NCBI GenBank assembly: GCA_030916835.1
Contig: JAUPWA010000025.1
Coordinates: 1 to 21,471 of the forward strand
Length of the DNA: 21,471 nt
Source of the DNA: Patescibacteria group bacterium
GTDB taxonomy: Bacteria; Patescibacteriota; Minisyncoccia; Phycocordibacterales; SBAW01
Reading direction: 5' to 3'
Numbering within the stretch: position 1 is the stretch's first letter; the number at the start of each line of letters is the position of its first letter. This document shows, in pieces, positions 1-6,043 of this stretch. The notes below the pieces were generated by a model. It worked only from the letters and a program-made list of their open reading frames with translations. It was not told the origin of the DNA and made no database searches. The position numbers were made by a program, and so were the translations under genes.

Positions 1-375
1 AAAAACCTTTCGCTTGCTGAGGGGCTTAGTAATGTTGAGGTGATGCGTGGTGATATTGAAGACATTCGCGGGAGCAATCTCCCCGCAGGTTTTTTTGATT
101 TTGTCATAGTCTCCAACGTGCTCTTCGCTTGCGAAGACCGTTTGGCAGTCGCGCGCGAGGTCGAGCGCATCATAAAACCAACTGGCCGTGCACTCATCAT
201 CGACTGGCGAGGCTCGTTTGATGGTATGGGTCCGCATGAGGGCCACGTCTTCACTGCGGGAGCTGCTCGCGATGTGTTTGAGCAGGCTGGGCTCTACTAC
301 CTGGGTGACGTGCCAGCGGGGGAGTATCACTGGGGATTTGTCGTTCGCAAAAACGTCCTCCAACCCGCACAATAG
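1..375 (+). CDS. Class I SAM-dependent methyltransferase, C-terminal part (cut by left edge)
   Basis: The frame is open from base 1, so this is the C-terminal 124 residues of a longer gene. It carries the second half of a Rossmann methyltransferase fold of the Methyltransf_11 kind: an acidic strand end (GDIEDI), the strand FFDFVIVSNVLF that normally follows the SAM pocket, and VERIIKPTGRALIIDW, the usual strand before the last helices. The SAM-binding glycine loop would lie before the window. The substrate cannot be told from this part. The next gene starts 5 nt after the stop on the same strand, so the two are probably co-transcribed, although the functional link is unclear. The family is fairly safe; the role is unknown. 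Confidence 0.75.
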   Translation, partial: KNLSLAEGLSNVEVMRGDIEDIRGSNLPAGFFDFVIVSNVLFACEDRLAVAREVERIIKPTGRALIIDWRGSFDGMGPHEGHVFTAGAARDVFEQAGLYYLGDVPAGEYHWGFVVRKNVLQPAQ

Positions 376-380
376 AGGTT

Positions 381-1703
381 ATGAAAACAAGCACGTTCCA
401 ACTCCTTATATTAGTTGCGTTTGGTATGTTGACGCTCGGAGGAGTTGTTATCTTTGCGATGTCCGGAGGTCTTAATGGGAGCGGCGGGACAGGGCCGGTT
501 ACTATTTGGGGTACTACCGATGATGATACGATGCAGAGCTTGCTTGCCACTATGCGCCAAGCAGACAAAACTACTTTTGATAAGGTGCAGTATATCCGTA
601 AAGACAAGGCCACCTATACCAACGACCTCATAAACGCTATGGCCAGTGGCAACGGGCCAGATCTCTTCATGGTTACTCAAGACATGGTCACGCAGTTTAG
701 CGATAAGATAACCATTATTCCGTACAGCAGTGTGACCCAGGCGAGCTACCTCAATGCATATATAGATGAAGGTCAGCTCTTTTTGACGCCGCAGGGCACG
801 CTCGCGTTGCCGCTGAGTGTTGATCCCTTGGTGATGTATTGGAACCGCGACATGTTTTCGACCGCAGGGATAGCTAAACCTCCCGTTACCTGGAACGATT
901 TTCTTGACCAGGCGCCGCGCATTACTGTGTTAGATACAGGCAATAATGTGAAGAAAAGCGCAGTTGCTTTGGGAGAGTGGAGTAATATCCGCTATGCAAA
1001 AGATATTGTCGCGACACTTTTTATGCAGGCGGGAGACCCGATAGTGTCACGCGACGCCTCAACTGGCAAACCAATGCCAGTATTGGGCACAACTCCGCAG
1101 GGTGCCAGCGAGAATCCGGCTGCCTCTGCGCTCCAGTTTTATACAGAGTTTGCTAACCCAACCAAAACAATTTATTCGTGGAATCGTGCACTCCCCGAGT
1201 CTCAAAACAAGTTTGTCACTGGTGACTTGGCGGTCTATTTTGGGCGGGCGAGTGACTATGCGGTGATAGCCGAGCGTAATCCTAACTTGCGTTTTAGTGT
1301 TGCCCTTTTACCCCAGATAAAGGGCAACTCCACCCAAATGACCTTTGGGCAACTCACCGGTTTGTCTATCTCGCGCGTGTCGCCTAATCCAAACGGCGCT
1401 CTTGCTGTGGCACAAAAGTTGACTAGCCAAGCAGCGATTTCAACCCTGGCTGGGCTTGCTCCGCTACCGCCGGTGCGCCGCGATGTTGAGGTTGACACCT
1501 CAACGAACGCAGCCGCAGCGGTTTTCATTCAGTCGGCGCTCATTGCTCGTGGCTGGCTCGACCCAGACGCTGCTGCGACCGATAAGGCCTTTGGCGACAT
1601 GATACAATCGGTGGTGAGTGGTAAAGAGGTGCCTTCGACCGCAGTGTTTAATACTTCACAAATTCTTGGTACACTCTTGCACACCAATACCATTCAAAAC
1701 TAA
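381..1703 (+). CDS. Extracellular solute-binding protein, family 1, membrane-anchored
   Basis: This 440-residue protein resembles periplasmic/extracellular sugar-type binding proteins (SBP_bac_1). Features of the fold visible here are a strand with VTIWG near residue 40, GNGPDLFMV near 91, LPLSVDPLVMYWNRDMF near 142-158 followed by a proline-tryptophan 'PPVTWNDF' segment, and a late hinge half with FVTGDLAVYFG. The N-terminus has one hydrophobic segment (about residues 8-27) and no lipobox cysteine, so it is probably held by an N-terminal membrane helix and not a lipid anchor. No ABC permease or ATPase lies next to it. It is followed, with stop and start overlapping (TAATG at 1701-1705), by four pilin-like membrane proteins, so its partner may be a secretion or uptake machine. 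The ligand is not predictable. Confidence 0.8.
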   Translation: MKTSTFQLLILVAFGMLTLGGVVIFAMSGGLNGSGGTGPVTIWGTTDDDTMQSLLATMRQADKTTFDKVQYIRKDKATYTNDLINAMASGNGPDLFMVTQDMVTQFSDKITIIPYSSVTQASYLNAYIDEGQLFLTPQGTLALPLSVDPLVMYWNRDMFSTAGIAKPPVTWNDFLDQAPRITVLDTGNNVKKSAVALGEWSNIRYAKDIVATLFMQAGDPIVSRDASTGKPMPVLGTTPQGASENPAASALQFYTEFANPTKTIYSWNRALPESQNKFVTGDLAVYFGRASDYAVIAERNPNLRFSVALLPQIKGNSTQMTFGQLTGLSISRVSPNPNGALAVAQKLTSQAAISTLAGLAPLPPVRRDVEVDTSTNAAAAVFIQSALIARGWLDPDAAATDKAFGDMIQSVVSGKEVPSTAVFNTSQILGTLLHTNTIQN

Positions 1704-2239
1704 TGAAAAAGATTTTTGTATCGTTGGGGATAGCGCTGTGCGTTTTTACGATTTTTTCTGGAGTTTTTCTTGTAGGAGAAGAGCGTGTGGCCGCCCAAAC
1801 TGATAGTGGAAGTTGGGACCCAACAGGTTCTTCTGTTAATTCGTCGCCCACAGGTTCAAGCGTAAACCCGTCTCCTACAGGTTCAAGCGCTAATCCTTCT
1901 CCTACAGGGTCAAGTGTTAATACTCCAAATCCTGGTATAGGCTTTCAGCTCCAAAACCCACTGAATGTCAGCACCATATGTGGCCTTATTAAAAAGGTGC
2001 TCAACGTCATCCTTGGTCTTGGTATCCCAATTGCGATGCTCTTTTTGGTGTATGCAGGTTTTATGTTCGTTAAGGCAAAAGGAAATCCCGGCGAAATCAA
2101 AAAAGCCAAAGAAAACCTCATGTATATCATATTTGGTACAGCGCTTTTCTTGGGAGCGTGGCTTTTAGGTCAACTGGTTGCCAATACCATTAATCAAATT
2201 AACCCTGGAACGGTCTCGGCGACCAACTCCTGCGTTTAA
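1703..2239 (+). CDS. TrbC/VirB2-type pilin-like protein with Pro-Thr-Gly-Ser-Ser repeats
   Basis: This protein has 178 residues. A signal peptide (MKKIF plus hydrophobic core, likely cleavage after VAA near residue 31) is followed by a low-complexity linker of four 9-residue repeats (PTGSSVNPS type, about residues 40-75). Next comes a conserved-looking module: a cysteine (STICGLIKKV), a first transmembrane helix (LGLGIPIAMLFLVYAGFMFV), a short charged loop (KAKGNPGEIKKAKEN) and a second helix (IIFGTALFLGAWLLGQLV). That two-helix hairpin is the layout of T4SS pilins (TrbC/VirB2, T4SS_pilin). The start overlaps the stop of the binding protein by one base, which implies translational coupling. 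It is the only one of the four paralogues with the repeat linker. Exact role (pilus subunit or channel component) is inferred. Confidence 0.75.
   Translation: MKKIFVSLGIALCVFTIFSGVFLVGEERVAAQTDSGSWDPTGSSVNSSPTGSSVNPSPTGSSANPSPTGSSVNTPNPGIGFQLQNPLNVSTICGLIKKVLNVILGLGIPIAMLFLVYAGFMFVKAKGNPGEIKKAKENLMYIIFGTALFLGAWLLGQLVANTINQINPGTVSATNSCV
1820..1927 (+). repeat. Four tandem 27-bp repeats inside the pilin-like gene
   Basis: There are four in-frame 27-nt units, each coding for a nonamer of the form P-T-G-S-S-[VA]-N-[SPT]-[SP]. Third-position differences between units show the copies are not recent. They form a flexible Ser/Thr/Pro linker between the signal peptide and the membrane hairpin. Confidence 0.9.
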
Positions 2240-2242
2240 CTC

Positions 2243-2560
2243 ATGCCTGCTGCCACTGTACTTGGGAATACGTCTGCAACCTTCGCCTCAGTGGTGAACA
2301 ACCTGATGTCACTTGTCTATACGCTCGAGTGGTTACTGAGCGGGATAGCGTTCGCGCTGTTTGTATTTGGTATGGTTGAGTATGTACGTCACGACAATGT
2401 ACTCGCCAAAGGGCATGCACGAGAGTTTATGGTCTGGGGAGTGATAGCGCTGTTCGTTATCTTCTCAGTACAAGGGATACTCTACGGTATGTGCTCAATT
2501 TTCTTCTCCACTACTGCGCAATGCAGTTTCTTTTACTGGACAGGGGGCTCACCAACCTAA
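2243..2560 (+). CDS. Small two-helix membrane protein, T4SS pilin-like
   Basis: This protein has 105 residues. A first membrane helix (LEWLLSGIAFALFVFGMVEYV) is followed by a charged loop (RHDNVLAKGHAREF) and a second helix (MVWGVIALFVIFSVQGIL), then a short tail with two cysteines. The 'WG-x-IALFV' start of helix 2 and the 'GMVEY' end of helix 1 are shared with the genes on either side, so I read it as a paralogue in a tandem family. There is no cleavable signal peptide. The gene starts 3 nt after the previous stop. Function as a pilin or channel subunit is inferred from family layout only. Confidence 0.65.
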   Translation: MPAATVLGNTSATFASVVNNLMSLVYTLEWLLSGIAFALFVFGMVEYVRHDNVLAKGHAREFMVWGVIALFVIFSVQGILYGMCSIFFSTTAQCSFFYWTGGSPT

Positions 2561-2642
2561 TATATCCACAGTGTGCAATTGCTGCAGCCCAACCCTCTGT
2601 TACACTTACACTATATTAATAAATACACCTCGGTCACTTTCT

Positions 2643-2984
2643 ATGAAAAAAATTGTTAGCCTTACTACACTTTCGCTCGCGCTGCCGCTTGTTGCTTTTG
2701 CACAGGTTGGTAACTTGTCTCCTATAACAACCATGCTTGTAGCGGTTGGAAATCTCGTCTCACTCGCCATACCGATAGGTCTTGGGCTCCTTCTGCTCTG
2801 GCTTATTTGGACTGCATATGAATACATGCACGATCCTGCTAAGCATCGTGGTCAACTCATCGCAGGTGTCATCGCGTTCTTTGTTGTCATATCTATTTGG
2901 GGTTTGGTGCGTTTCCTGCAAATAACCTTCCTTGGTGGAACCTCAAGCAACACGATTCCTGCACCGCACTTCCCTACAAACTAA
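2643..2984 (+). CDS. Small two-helix membrane protein, T4SS pilin-like, with signal peptide
   Basis: This protein has 113 residues from the ATG at 2643. A longer open frame starts at 2571, but the chosen start gives a canonical signal peptide (MKKIVSLTTLSLALPLVAFA, cleavage before QVG). After it come a membrane helix (LVSLAIPIGLGLLLLWLIW), the loop YEYMHDPAKHRGQ and a second helix (LIAGVIAFFVVISIWGLVRFL). It shares the helix-loop-helix plan and the 'G-V-x-x-F-F-V-x-x-S-x-W-G' second helix with its neighbours. The 82-nt gap before it is the widest in this group and could hold a promoter (TTGCTG, 16 nt, TACACT near 2579-2606), but this is weak. Confidence 0.65.
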   Translation: MKKIVSLTTLSLALPLVAFAQVGNLSPITTMLVAVGNLVSLAIPIGLGLLLLWLIWTAYEYMHDPAKHRGQLIAGVIAFFVVISIWGLVRFLQITFLGGTSSNTIPAPHFPTN

Positions 2985-2990
2985 ACATTC

Positions 2991-3269
2991 ATGTCTACCT
3001 GTGCGCTTGATGCTGCAAGTTGTGTACTCTTTAAAGCGCTTATAACCTATCTGCTCAACCCCGCCATGCTCCTCTTGACGGGGGCTGCAGCGGTGTACTT
3101 TTTGTGGGGGATGGTTGAGTTTCTCAACCATATGCGCGAGGGAAAGGGCTTAGAGGATGGAAAGAGCCACATGATATATGGCGTCGCTGGGCTTTTTGTT
3201 ATGATCTGCGCATACGCAATAATCCAGTTTATTCAAAACACTATCATCCAATTGGGAGGAGGGATGTAA
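2991..3269 (+). CDS. Small two-helix membrane protein, T4SS pilin-like
   Basis: This protein has 92 residues and is the last of the four-gene pilin-like set. The first membrane helix is MLLLTGAAAVYFLWGMVEFL, then the loop NHMREGKGLEDGKSH, then the helix MIYGVAGLFVMICAYAIIQFI. The 'FLWGMVEF' end of helix 1 closely matches 'FVFGMVEY' two genes upstream. Two cysteines sit in the short N-terminal part (CALDAASC). It lies 6 nt after the preceding stop and is followed about 30 nt later by a strong hairpin terminator, so it ends the operon. Confidence 0.65.
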   Translation: MSTCALDAASCVLFKALITYLLNPAMLLLTGAAAVYFLWGMVEFLNHMREGKGLEDGKSHMIYGVAGLFVMICAYAIIQFIQNTIIQLGGGM

Positions 3270-3300
3270 CTCTGGGTTGCTACAATATATAAAAAGAAGA

Positions 3301-3330
3301 ACGGCGAGCTTTGCAGCTCGCCGTGTTTGT
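3301..3330. terminator. Bidirectional intrinsic terminator between convergent operons
   Basis: A perfect 10-bp stem (ACGGCGAGCT at 3301-3310 pairs with 3315-3324) encloses the loop TTGC. It is followed by GTTTGT on the + strand, and on the - strand by a T-rich tract (TTCTTCTTTTT). It lies between the end of the pilin-like operon (3269, +) and the end of the SPFH operon (3333, -) and can serve both. Confidence 0.85.
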
Positions 3331-3332
3331 CG

Positions 3333-3881
3333 CTAGTTTGCGACATAGAGTTGATAGTGCCCCTCAAATGGGGCGCCATCAGCGCTCCAGACTTTTTCAA
3401 CGAAGGGAGGATAGTTATTCCCTCCATTAAAAGGCCCGAGGCGTCTCGTTGAACCAGATTGCTGGAGGTATATACTGTGTCCGTTGTGCCAAAAACGGAT
3501 TGAACACACGCCTCCAGCGTTGATTGTCGCTCCTGGAGTCGTGCCAAAAGTGTATGGCAGTACGCCAGTGGGGACACATCTCCCGTTTGATGTGATCGTG
3601 GGAAATGTTGTTTGTGACCCCAAGACAAAAGAATCGCTGAATTTTAACGCGACGAATACGCACACTGCGCCCGTGAGAAGGAAACCTGCCCACTTCTTGT
3701 CTCCCTTCAAGAAGAGTATGGACAAGCCAGCCCCCACAGCCGCTAAACATGCAATCAGGGCATACTGCACTAATAATTGTGCTGCAATAGAGCTGATGGT
3801 ATCGAGAAAGCCTGGGTGATATAGATCTGCTGCAAAAGCAAGCAGCGCTAGCACTACCACTCCTCTGATTACAAGTGCCAT
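3333..3881 (-). CDS. Unknown membrane protein with C-terminal external domain
   Basis: This protein has 182 residues and I do not recognise a family. Three hydrophobic segments can be seen: VVVLALLAFAADLY near the N-terminus, LLVQYALIACLAAVGAGLSILFL around 35-57, and WAGFLLTGAVCVFVALKF around 64-82. The remaining 100 residues are polar, rich in Gly, Thr, Ser and aromatics, with two cysteines (GRCVPTG and GGVCSIRF) that could form a disulfide, so this part is probably outside the membrane. It is the last gene of a three-gene - strand operon headed by an SPFH protein, and starts 11 nt after the stop of the gene before it. Confidence 0.6.
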   Translation of the reverse strand: MALVIRGVVVLALLAFAADLYHPGFLDTISSIAAQLLVQYALIACLAAVGAGLSILFLKGDKKWAGFLLTGAVCVFVALKFSDSFVLGSQTTFPTITSNGRCVPTGVLPYTFGTTPGATINAGGVCSIRFWHNGHSIYLQQSGSTRRLGPFNGGNNYPPFVEKVWSADGAPFEGHYQLYVAN

Positions 3882-3892
3882 GTCCGCTCCTT

Positions 3893-4348
3893 TCAGGTCT
3901 GTTTAGACTTTTTTCGTTTATAAGGGAGGATCAAAACTGTACACAGCACTAATATGCCTATTACTGCTAAAGTTGCTCGCCGAGTACCAGGAAACACAGT
4001 GTCAGTCGGCTGTTGAAGCCACTCTTGCCAAGAAACCGCATCGCTTTGGTTTCCCGAGGTACCCCACGCTCCAACTATTGGGAAGGAGGTGGGGGGCAGG
4101 TGCTGCCAGGCAAAGAAGACAGCGATAGCGGCAGCCAGTGCGAGCACTGGCCACCAAAACCACCTTCTTTTTGTCCACCCAAACCAGTTGATCTTGCGAC
4201 CCGCTGGAGTGGGTGAGTTGTTGGCTGGTGGTTGTTGGTCCGTATACGCTTGTCGTCTGGGATTATTTTTACGGATCAACAGTGTTGTCAGGAATGACAG
4301 TAGGAGGATTATTCCCACCACCACTGCAATGTCAGTTTTATTCAACAT
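3893..4348 (-). CDS. Unknown three-helix membrane protein
   Basis: This protein has 151 residues with no recognised family. It has an N-terminal membrane helix (IAVVVGIILLLSFLTTLLI), a polar Pro/Gln/Asn-rich linker, and a Trp-rich basic patch (NWFGWTKRRWFWW) leading into a second helix (PVLALAAAIAVFFAW). A third helix near the C-terminus (LAVIGILVLCTVLIL) is followed by a strongly basic tail (PYKRKKSKQT), which suggests a cytoplasmic C-terminus. Its first 11 bases overlap the end of the SPFH gene, so translation is probably coupled and the proteins may act together in one membrane complex. Confidence 0.6.
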   Translation of the reverse strand: MLNKTDIAVVVGIILLLSFLTTLLIRKNNPRRQAYTDQQPPANNSPTPAGRKINWFGWTKRRWFWWPVLALAAAIAVFFAWQHLPPTSFPIVGAWGTSGNQSDAVSWQEWLQQPTDTVFPGTRRATLAVIGILVLCTVLILPYKRKKSKQT

Positions 4349-5723
4349 TTTTTGGCGCCCCTATGCTTGGATTTCGCAAAGCCTGTAGTGTTGCCAGTGG
4401 TATCGAGTCGGTGTCGTTACCGTTTCTGCTTGAGTTTATGATGATAAGGTTGCCCGCTTGACCTTTTGCTCCTGCTTGCACCATTTCAACATCGGCGCGA
4501 GCACGTGCCAGTACAACCGCATTTGGATCCCCATTCGCAGCTTCCCTAGCTCTTGCAATATAAGCTGCCTGGCCTTGTGCAAGTTCCTCATCAGCCTTTC
4601 TTTGGTTTTGAGCACTTGCGTATCGCGCAAGGCTCTCAGCGAGTCCAGGAGTTGAAGGACTGATGTCCTGAACTTGTACGTCGAAACACTCGACACCAAA
4701 GGCGCACAGGGGAGCAGAAGGGTTTTGTCGGTCGCCAATCTTTTTCAGCTCTGTAACTATTACTCGGGCACCATCTCCAGTTTTTGCAGCCTGCACTTCT
4801 ACAAGATCTCGTGACCGTGTAAACTCAGTAATTGCAGCTGTTGCCGCGGTTTCGATTCGTCCACCCAAGTCGCCGTCTGTTCGATAAGCGGCTTCAAAAG
4901 GGTTGAAGACTCGTAGCACGAAAACAACAATGATTTGCACCTGTGACTGATCTTTTGTATCAGCTTTTGGCACAATCACTGGAAACAAGAATTGCTCAAC
5001 TCTGTAGTGATTGCTTTGGTTGCTTATGAGTGTAATAGTTATGTTACCATCTTTGTCTGCTTCAATTTTCTTGTATCTCATTCGATGGATAAGTGGTGCT
5101 TGCCACCAGTAAAATCCGGTGAACACCGCTCCAAAGACACCATACATGTAACGCTTCCATACCCACCAATTGATGCTTAGTGGAGCATAGAAAAGCCACC
5201 ACCAGCGAGCCCACATATCATCCCAGCTTTTAACCGGGAAGGGGATCGGATGAGTGTCCATGTAGAAGCTCTCTGTTTCCACGCCGTTAATTATTTCGCG
5301 TACCTCTCCAGACTTTTCAACATCCCAAAATGCAGGCTGTCTTGGCGCAAGAGAGTTTTTCCGTTCTCCAAACCACATGTGAGCAGCGAAATCCATTATT
5401 GCGCGGAAGAAAGTTTTTCCCCGCTGGTTTATGATCACGCGGCCCTGCTGCATCAAAGCCCAAAACCCGTAATACGGATTGTTTGGATGCAGTAAGGGAT
5501 CGTTCGCTAATGCTTCGAGTGCTCCAGGAAATAACGGAATTAGAAACAAGAAAACGTAAAATGAGAAATATGCAAGGATTGAGTACTTCAATATCCAAGA
5601 AGAAGTCAAAGATTGAAGGAATAGCATTACGATTGCCATCAATACAACGAAAGCAGTCGCGAGCATGAACACTAGGTTCTGGTTCTTATTCATCTCTACA
5701 TCTTTCCAGTTGTTAAGGTCCAT
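4338..5723 (-). CDS. SPFH/band-7 (flotillin/prohibitin-like) membrane protein
   Basis: This protein has 461 residues. Two membrane helices lie near the N-terminus (about 17-36 and 46-68). A Trp-rich region around 185-225 (DDMWARWWWLFYAPLSINWW) may re-enter the membrane. Then comes an SPFH-like domain (about 225-370) with FLFPVIVPKAD, VQIIVVFVLRVFNPFEAAYR and the AITEFTRSRDLVEV segment typical of the end of that fold. An Ala/Glu/Arg-rich helix (about 372-430: YASAQNQRKADEELAQGQAA onward) follows, as in flotillin tails. SPFH proteins scaffold membrane domains or protease complexes; no NfeD or FtsH partner is seen here, only two unknown membrane proteins. ATG at 5723 follows a hairpin with no Shine-Dalgarno; ATG at 5693, with GGAAAG 8 nt upstream, is a real alternative start. 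Confidence 0.75.
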   Translation of the reverse strand: MDLNNWKDVEMNKNQNLVFMLATAFVVLMAIVMLFLQSLTSSWILKYSILAYFSFYVFLFLIPLFPGALEALANDPLLHPNNPYYGFWALMQQGRVIINQRGKTFFRAIMDFAAHMWFGERKNSLAPRQPAFWDVEKSGEVREIINGVETESFYMDTHPIPFPVKSWDDMWARWWWLFYAPLSINWWVWKRYMYGVFGAVFTGFYWWQAPLIHRMRYKKIEADKDGNITITLISNQSNHYRVEQFLFPVIVPKADTKDQSQVQIIVVFVLRVFNPFEAAYRTDGDLGGRIETAATAAITEFTRSRDLVEVQAAKTGDGARVIVTELKKIGDRQNPSAPLCAFGVECFDVQVQDISPSTPGLAESLARYASAQNQRKADEELAQGQAAYIARAREAANGDPNAVVLARARADVEMVQAGAKGQAGNLIIINSSRNGNDTDSIPLATLQALRNPSIGAPKNVE

Positions 5724-5740
5724 GTGGGCACAGTGCCCAC
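5724..5740 (-). promoter_or_regulatory. Palindrome abutting the SPFH start codon (operator or 5' mRNA hairpin)
   Basis: A perfect 8-bp inverted repeat (GTGGGCAC / GTGCCCAC) with one central base lies immediately before the ATG at 5723. From the promoter upstream, transcription would start near 5745, so the whole 5' leader is this hairpin. It could be a repressor site or an mRNA structure that affects initiation. Confidence 0.6.
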
Positions 5741-5751
5741 GTCTGCCTTTA

Positions 5752-5779
5752 ATTATAGCAGAAAAAACCCTTTTGTCAA
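5752..5779 (-). promoter_or_regulatory. Consensus sigma-70 promoter for the SPFH operon
   Basis: On the - strand there is TTGACA (5779-5774), a 16-nt spacer, and TATAAT (5757-5752) with an extended -10 (TGC before TATAAT). Both hexamers are perfect consensus. This is the strongest promoter in the window and drives 5723-3333. Confidence 0.85.
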
Positions 5780-5827
5780 GCTACAAAAGGCATATATAAG
5801 GCCATATTTTATCTATAGACAAAGTTG

Positions 5828-5909
5828 TGCTGAGGGGGAGACTCGAACTCCCAAGCCTTGCGGCACGTGCTCCTAAGGCACGCGCGTATACCAATTCCGC
5901 CACCCCAGC
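5828..5909 (-). tRNA. tRNA-Leu (anticodon UAG)
   Basis: This 82-nt class II tRNA has the acceptor GCTGGGG pairing with CCTCAGC and the anticodon arm CGTGC-CTTAGGA-GCACG giving UAG. The long variable arm (TGCCGCAAGGCT) is typical of Leu. The T arm is GGGAG-TTCGAGT-CTCCC. The discriminator is A and CCA is not encoded. Confidence 0.95.
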
Positions 5910-5923
5910 AAATATGCCGCACC

Positions 5924-5968
5924 TATACCAACCTGCCTGCCGGTAGGCAGGTTTTGCCACCCCAGCAA
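5924..5968. repeat. Partial copy of the tRNA-Leu 5' end interrupted by a palindrome
   Basis: The segments TATACCAA (5924-5931) and GCCACCCCAGCAA (5956-5968) repeat bases 5887-5894 and 5899-5911 of the tRNA-Leu 5' region, but the 4 nt between them are replaced by 24 nt. The insert is mostly an imperfect palindrome (AACCTGCC...GGCAGGTT, 5930-5953). I recall near-identical palindromes as dispersed repeats in Parcubacteria genomes; this is from memory and not searched. Confidence 0.7.
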
Positions 5969-5984
5969 TGGCGGCATTATCGCA

Positions 5985-6021
5985 AGAAAACGCTCCTAAG
6001 GGAAGGGTCCCCCTAGGAGCG
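5985..6021 (-). terminator. Intrinsic terminator of the Ig-like repeat protein gene
   Basis: CGCTCCTA (5991-5998) pairs with TAGGAGCG (6014-6021), extended by GGG/CCC inside. On the - strand the stem is followed by TTTTCTT. It lies 23 nt beyond the stop codon at 6044. Confidence 0.85.
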
Positions 6022-6043
6022 CTTGCTGTTTAATGTCTTTTAT

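Noticed and set aside
381..1703. Part of a complete ABC sugar transporter
   Set aside because: No permease or ATPase gene is present on either side within the window; the following genes are pilin-like.
1820..1927. CRISPR-like array
   Set aside because: Four 27-bp units lie directly head to tail with no spacers and are in frame within a signal-peptide protein; they are coding repeats.
3484..3819. Open frame on the + strand inside the unknown membrane protein gene
   Set aside because: It is antisense to a frame with clear membrane helices and has no ribosome site or terminator of its own.
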